64,000 bases of DNA from NCBI GenBank assembly GCA_945866125.1, contig CAMBFZ010000018.1:8107-72106 (forward strand), written 5' to 3'. How positions within the stretch are numbered: position 1 is the stretch's first letter; the number at the start of each line of letters is the position of its first letter. Of this stretch, positions 60,343 through 64,000 are shown one piece after another. The notes beneath the pieces were generated by a model that saw only the letters and a program-made list of their open reading frames with translations, was not told the DNA's origin and did not search any database. Both the position numbers and the translations under genes were made by a program. This DNA is from Bordetella parapertussis. Its GTDB lineage: Bacteria > Pseudomonadota > Gammaproteobacteria > Burkholderiales > Burkholderiaceae_D.

Positions 60343-60980
60343 GTAAGGCTGATACGCTGGCTGTCTCGGGAATACGGACCCTCCGTGAGGTTCCGCAAAT
60401 TCTGCGCGACCTGCGTTCTTTACGGGTGTGCGTATTCCACCCGAGAGATCAAGATGGCGAAGGGCTGACTAGGCAACTCGAACGTATCGGCTGTCAAGTG
60501 CAGGCATTTTGGCCTCCATTGGCTGAATTACCTGAAGGCGTTGACGTATTATTTATGGCCATGTCGCCTGATATGGTGGATTCTGATTTTACCTGGTGCC
60601 AAGGCGAAAGTACGCCGCCCGTCATCGCCGTCATTGCGTACGAAAATCCCACTTTGATTGAGGCAGTATTGCGAATAGGTGCAATTGCAACTGTCGCTTC
60701 GCCAGTCAGATCTTTTGGTTTATTGCCCGTGTTGGTTTTGGCGAGGGATTTGCACGATACGCTAAAAAAGCAAAAGAAGCGTATTTCTCAGCTTGAAAGT
60801 AGAGTGCAAGGCGCACGTCAGCTTTCTGAAGCCCAGGATATTTTGTGTAAGCAGCGTGGCATCTCCAAAGACGAGGCCTATCATGTGATTCGCGAGCAAG
60901 CGATGCACAAGCGTGTTTCTGCTGAAGAGATCGCAAAAGCGATCATTCATGCGAACGACATACTCTCTTTTAAAAAATAA
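60339..60980 (+). CDS. amiR: ANTAR-domain transcription antiterminator AmiR
   Basis: 213 residues from the ATG at 60339 inside the amiC stop. A receiver-like N-terminal domain is followed by a coiled helix (about 140-165) and a C-terminal ANTAR domain (AQDILCKQRGISKDEAYHVIREQAMHKRV, quoted in parts: KQRGISKDEAYHVI, AEEIAKAII). AmiR binds leader RNA to prevent terminator formation; the leader at 50297-50405 is the obvious target, so the operon would be self-amplifying. Confidence 0.93.
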   Translation: MSKADTLAVSGIRTLREVPQILRDLRSLRVCVFHPRDQDGEGLTRQLERIGCQVQAFWPPLAELPEGVDVLFMAMSPDMVDSDFTWCQGESTPPVIAVIAYENPTLIEAVLRIGAIATVASPVRSFGLLPVLVLARDLHDTLKKQKKRISQLESRVQGARQLSEAQDILCKQRGISKDEAYHVIREQAMHKRVSAEEIAKAIIHANDILSFKK

Positions 60981-61139
60981 TACGCTGCGACTCCTGGTGC
61001 TTCAGCCTCCACGTTGGATGGAGTGGGAATAACTTCCTGCTGTGCTTCTGTCAAATAGCTCGGAGGGGCGTCGAAAGGCGGGTCTTCAGGCCGGCCGTTG
61101 GCATGGCAAAATATTATTTTGGCCTTATAATCATCCTCG

Positions 61140-61517
61140 ATGAAAATTTCCACCGTCATTTTCCGATCCATTTCGCGATTGCTGCTCGCCGCTTTACTGC
61201 TGCAGGTGATGTCGCCTGCAGCTTTGGCGGCAGTCAAGCAGAATGGCGTCGGGACCTTAACGGAAATTTGTACGACGTCCGGCAGCAAATGGGTGCAAGC
61301 GGATTCAGATGGTTCAGAATCTTCCCTGCTGTCCCATGCTGCTGCTGACCATTGCGTTTTTTGTAATGTTACGGGTGCGGGTGCCGAATTCGACGCCCGT
61401 CGCTATCTTTCCATTCACGCCTCCCCCCAACAGCCCGTTCTTGCGGCTGATCGTGACCTGATTGTTCAGTTTTCTGGTCACAGCATTCGTTCGCGCGCCC
61501 CCCCTTTCCATTCCTGA
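61140..61517 (+). CDS. DUF2946-like small exported protein
   Basis: 125 residues with a signal-like N-terminus (FRSISRLLLAALLLQVMSPAALA) and an HCVFC motif in the middle; an extra histidine-containing tail follows. Proteins of this type commonly precede TonB-dependent copper receptors. There is no Shine-Dalgarno sequence before the ATG, while a TATAAT lies at 61126-61131, so the mRNA may be nearly leaderless. The family assignment is moderate. Confidence 0.65.
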   Translation: MKISTVIFRSISRLLLAALLLQVMSPAALAAVKQNGVGTLTEICTTSGSKWVQADSDGSESSLLSHAAADHCVFCNVTGAGAEFDARRYLSIHASPQQPVLAADRDLIVQFSGHSIRSRAPPFHS

Positions 61518-61711
61518 TTCAACAAACGCATCTTGCTGAGCCTTGAGGCTCGGTGTGCCTATTGTTTTTGGCGTGATGATGATTTCCTCTTGGTATTCCC
61601 CATGCGGCCTGCGCCGCAGATTTGGATTGGCCTGTGCACGCAGACAGTGACGCGCATCAGCCCCTAAAACGGGAAATTTGCCAAATAAGTTAACTAGAAA
61701 TTGAGAAAAAT
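61518..61711 (+). other. Leader region before the TonB receptor, two small hairpins
   Basis: 194 bp without a gene. CTGAGCC-TTGA-GGCTCGG (about 61538-61555) is a good small stem followed after seven bases by a short T-run, and GCGGC-CTGC-GCCGC lies near 61603-61616. No cobalamin riboswitch core or Fur-box palindrome could be recognised. Confidence 0.4.
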
Positions 61712-63820
61712 ATGCAACCAAATTTCCCACTTAAAAAAACTGCGCTAGCGGTCATCCTGGCCTGTCTCGGTGCGCCCGCTTTTGCTGAAGAGCGTTTACC
61801 CACAATTGAAGTGCTGGGGACCAAAGAGCGTAGCGTGACGCAAAAAAATATACAGCAAGCTATGGAAGAGCTTCGCCAAATTCCGGGTGGCGCGGCTATC
61901 GTGGATATGGATCGAGTCAAAGAGGGCAGGGTATCGACGTGGGTTGATACGCTTGGTCTGGCTCCGGGTGTCTTTGTGCAAGAGCGATTTGGCGCAGAGG
62001 AGGCAAGAATATCCATCAGAGGATCAGCACTGAGCCGGACGTATCACAGCTTTGGATTGAAAGTCCTGCAAGATGGCATTCCAATCAATTACGCCGACGG
62101 ATTTTTTGATATGCAGACTGTTGATCCCTCGGCAGCGCGCTATGTCGAGGTGTTGCGCGGGGCGAATGCATCGGGCTATGCGTCGAGCACCTTAGGTGGC
62201 GCGATTAATTTTGTCTCACCCACCGGCTATGACAGCCCGGGCGTCATCGGCAGAGCGGAGGCCGGCAGTTTTGGCTATGGCAGGCTGCAGGGAATCATCG
62301 GCGAGGTAATTAAACCAACCGCCGCTGATGGAAATGTGTGGGACTACCATATTTCAGCTAACGCCATGCGACAAGATGGCTATCGCGATCACGCGGCACA
62401 GGAAAGCGAAAAGGCGGTGGCTAATTTTGGGGTAAAAATTAACGCTGATCTTGAATCACGATTTTTTTTTGGTGCCGTCAGAAGCAAATCGCAACTGCCT
62501 GGCTACTTGACCCGATCGCAACTGTTGTCCAATCCGACAGCAGCCAATTCGGCCACCTGGCCGGATAGCTTTCAACGTCGTGATGTCAACGCGCAGCGCT
62601 TTGCCAATAAAACCGTGTACAGAAACGGCGATGTGGAATATGAAGTGGCGGCGTATGTGATGCAACATGATCTGTGGCATCCGATTACCTTCGGTTTTAT
62701 TGAGCAAGCTACGTCTACGGTTGGCGGACACCTTAAAGTGTCGAAGAAATCCCAGCTGTTCGGTATAGACAATGTTCTCTCACTGGCTTACCTCCCTGAT
62801 TTTGGGACAACCAACGGTACCACCCGCGCTGTTAACTTTGCCGGTTTTACCCCCGGCGCTGTGCAAACTGATTATGCGCAAAAATCTGCAAACCATCGCT
62901 TCCTGATCGAAGATAAATTAAAACTCAATCAATCCACTTTACTGATTGCTTCGCTGCAGTATGAGGAAGCAAACCGCAAAAAAACAGATGCGCTGAATCC
63001 ATCTGCAAATTACGATGTCAAGTATACGCAGTGGATACCGCGTATTGGTGTGGTCCATAATCTGGACGCTACGTCGCAACTCTTTGCCAATGTCAGTAAA
63101 AATTTCGAGCCACCTATCTTTGATGTGACCAGTACGATGCTGGCAACCAAAGCCCAGACCGGCACCACTTATGAGGTAGGTGCGCGAGGAGAAAAATCAT
63201 TTAACGGCGGTCGCGATCAGGGCTTTTGGGATTTGACGCTTTACCGGGCAAATCTACGTAATGAATTTCAAACCATCTGCACCAACGGCAGCGCTATCTG
63301 CACGGGCTGGGGACAATCGACGACGTCTAACGTGCCCAAATCCATCCATCAAGGTGTTGAGCTAAGTCTTGCCGCACTGTTTGACCATAAATGGGAGGCA
63401 CGTGCTGCGTTTCTTTATAGTGATTTCCGATTTGATGGCGATGCGGTCTATGGGAACAACCGCATGCCGGGATTCCCTCCTGTGATTATTCGCGGCGAAT
63501 TGCTTTATCGTTGGGGGCCAGTAAAAGGTGCGCAAGGCATGCCGGTTGCGTATGCTGGGCCAAAATTTGAATGGGTACCGACAACGGCGCCGATGGATAA
63601 CACCAATAGCATTTCCAACGATCGTTACGCGCTGCTGGGCTTCAAGGCCGGCGGCCCTATCGATCAAACCTGGTCTTGGTTTCTTGACGCACGCAACCTG
63701 ACAGATAAAAAATATGCGGCCACCACCAATATTGGCGCTGGCTTTGGCGGTAATCCCGGTGCAGCGTATTACCCGGGCAATGGACGGTCTGCTTATCTGG
63801 GCATTGAAGGAAAATGGTAA
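61712..63820 (+). CDS. TonB-dependent outer-membrane receptor (possible copper receptor)
   Basis: 702 residues with a signal peptide (ending PAFAEE) and a TonB-box-like LPTIEVLG. The plug domain has PGVFVQERFGAEEARISIRGS and VEVLRGANASGYASSTLGGAINFV-type sequence (quoted in part: VEVLRGANASGY), and the barrel ends in ...SAYLGIEGKW with a terminal Trp. Its place between a DUF2946 gene and a YcnI-like gene points to copper; siderophore or organic-metal uptake cannot be excluded. Confidence 0.88.
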   Translation: MQPNFPLKKTALAVILACLGAPAFAEERLPTIEVLGTKERSVTQKNIQQAMEELRQIPGGAAIVDMDRVKEGRVSTWVDTLGLAPGVFVQERFGAEEARISIRGSALSRTYHSFGLKVLQDGIPINYADGFFDMQTVDPSAARYVEVLRGANASGYASSTLGGAINFVSPTGYDSPGVIGRAEAGSFGYGRLQGIIGEVIKPTAADGNVWDYHISANAMRQDGYRDHAAQESEKAVANFGVKINADLESRFFFGAVRSKSQLPGYLTRSQLLSNPTAANSATWPDSFQRRDVNAQRFANKTVYRNGDVEYEVAAYVMQHDLWHPITFGFIEQATSTVGGHLKVSKKSQLFGIDNVLSLAYLPDFGTTNGTTRAVNFAGFTPGAVQTDYAQKSANHRFLIEDKLKLNQSTLLIASLQYEEANRKKTDALNPSANYDVKYTQWIPRIGVVHNLDATSQLFANVSKNFEPPIFDVTSTMLATKAQTGTTYEVGARGEKSFNGGRDQGFWDLTLYRANLRNEFQTICTNGSAICTGWGQSTTSNVPKSIHQGVELSLAALFDHKWEARAAFLYSDFRFDGDAVYGNNRMPGFPPVIIRGELLYRWGPVKGAQGMPVAYAGPKFEWVPTTAPMDNTNSISNDRYALLGFKAGGPIDQTWSWFLDARNLTDKKYAATTNIGAGFGGNPGAAYYPGNGRSAYLGIEGKW

Positions 63821-63871
63821 GCGTTGAACTCGACACGATCAACATCCAACGATAAGCGAGGTTAATTAATC

Positions 63872-64000
63872 ATGAAAAATATATCAATTCGATACGGGAC
63901 TGCGCTACTAGCCGGGCTGTTCACCTTTGCTAACGCATGGGGTCATGCAACAGTCAGCCCAAAGCAGGCGGTACAGGGGAGTTATCAAAGGCTGTCATTT
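63872..64000 (+). CDS. YcnI/DUF1775-like periplasmic copper-binding protein, 3' truncated by window
   Basis: The first 43 residues only. A signal peptide (MKNISIRYGTALLAGLFTFANAWG) should be cut before HATVSPKQAVQGSYQ, leaving an N-terminal His. In YcnI proteins the mature N-terminal His binds Cu(II) in a monohistidine brace, and H-A/V-T-V-x-P is the family start. It follows the TonB receptor by 51 bp, completing a probable copper module. Confidence 0.75.
   Translation, partial: MKNISIRYGTALLAGLFTFANAWGHATVSPKQAVQGSYQRLSF

Noticed and set aside
60947..61288. A 113-codon minus-strand frame over the amiR-DUF2946 gap
   Set aside because: It has no recognisable domain or ribosome site and overlaps the 5' end of the DUF2946-like gene. 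It cannot be excluded as a small gene but is not supportable.
61538..61640. Possible cobalamin riboswitch before the TonB receptor
   Set aside because: Hairpins are present, but the conserved B12-box and core segments could not be found.

Overview
The window looks like a chromosomal stretch from a Burkholderiales betaproteobacterium. The evidence is a complete phenol meta-cleavage gene set laid out much like the Comamonas aph clusters, with a XylR/DmpR-type, a GntR-type and a LysR-type regulator, plus a denitrification gene end (nosR/nosX) and a Pseudomonas-like amidase control pair. Species cannot be told from the sequence. I see no rRNA, tRNA, CRISPR array, insertion sequence or phage gene.

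Layout. 1-6 kb: C-terminus of NosR, NosX (ApbE), a molybdopterin oxidoreductase, a secreted serine hydrolase and an EamA exporter. 6-8.5 kb (minus): cobalt-type nitrile hydratase (alpha, beta), a cupin and a glutamine-amidotransferase-like protein. 8.7-15.3 kb: a BKACE enzyme, a 3-hydroxyacyl-CoA-dehydrogenase-like enzyme, an MDR oxidoreductase, an exported RraA-like protein, two small secreted proteins, an orphan SoxY-like protein and a PfkB sugar kinase. 15.4-36.3 kb (minus): the phenol pathway. 36.6-40 kb (plus): DmpR-type activator, GntR regulator and the hydrolase DmpD. 40-46.3 kb (minus): MFS carrier, enoyl-CoA hydratase, acyl-CoA ligase, VOC protein, nitroreductase and flavin monooxygenase. 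46.4-49.9 kb (minus): a short-chain dehydrogenase, a RuBisCO-like protein and a DUF1537 kinase, resembling apionate-type sugar-acid catabolism. 50-61 kb (plus): a urea/amide-type ABC transporter, amidase AmiE, a MoxR/CbbQ-type AAA+ ATPase with a VWA partner, then AmiC and AmiR. 61-64 kb (plus): DUF2946 protein, TonB-dependent receptor and the start of a YcnI-like protein, probably copper handling.

How it works together. A sigma-54 promoter at 36360-36375 should drive dmpKLM and everything downstream. The multicomponent hydroxylase makes catechol, DmpB cleaves it, and DmpC/D/E/F/G/H/I take the product to pyruvate and acetyl-CoA. The amide operon has a leader with a strong intrinsic terminator (50365-50405), the expected target of the AmiR antiterminator encoded at its far end.

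The most unusual observation is in the phenol hydroxylase. The large subunit (P3) and P4 are present twice, separated by a complete five-gene branched-chain-type ABC transporter. The promoter-proximal P3 copy is full length but has lost three of the four di-iron glutamate ligands (K110, N140 and A235 where the other copy has E110, E140 and E235). It is therefore predicted to be a catalytically dead pseudo-oxygenase kept in frame beside an intact copy. Second in interest is the amide operon, which couples an amidase to a CbbQ/CbbO-like activase pair and an ABC importer in place of AmiB/AmiS.
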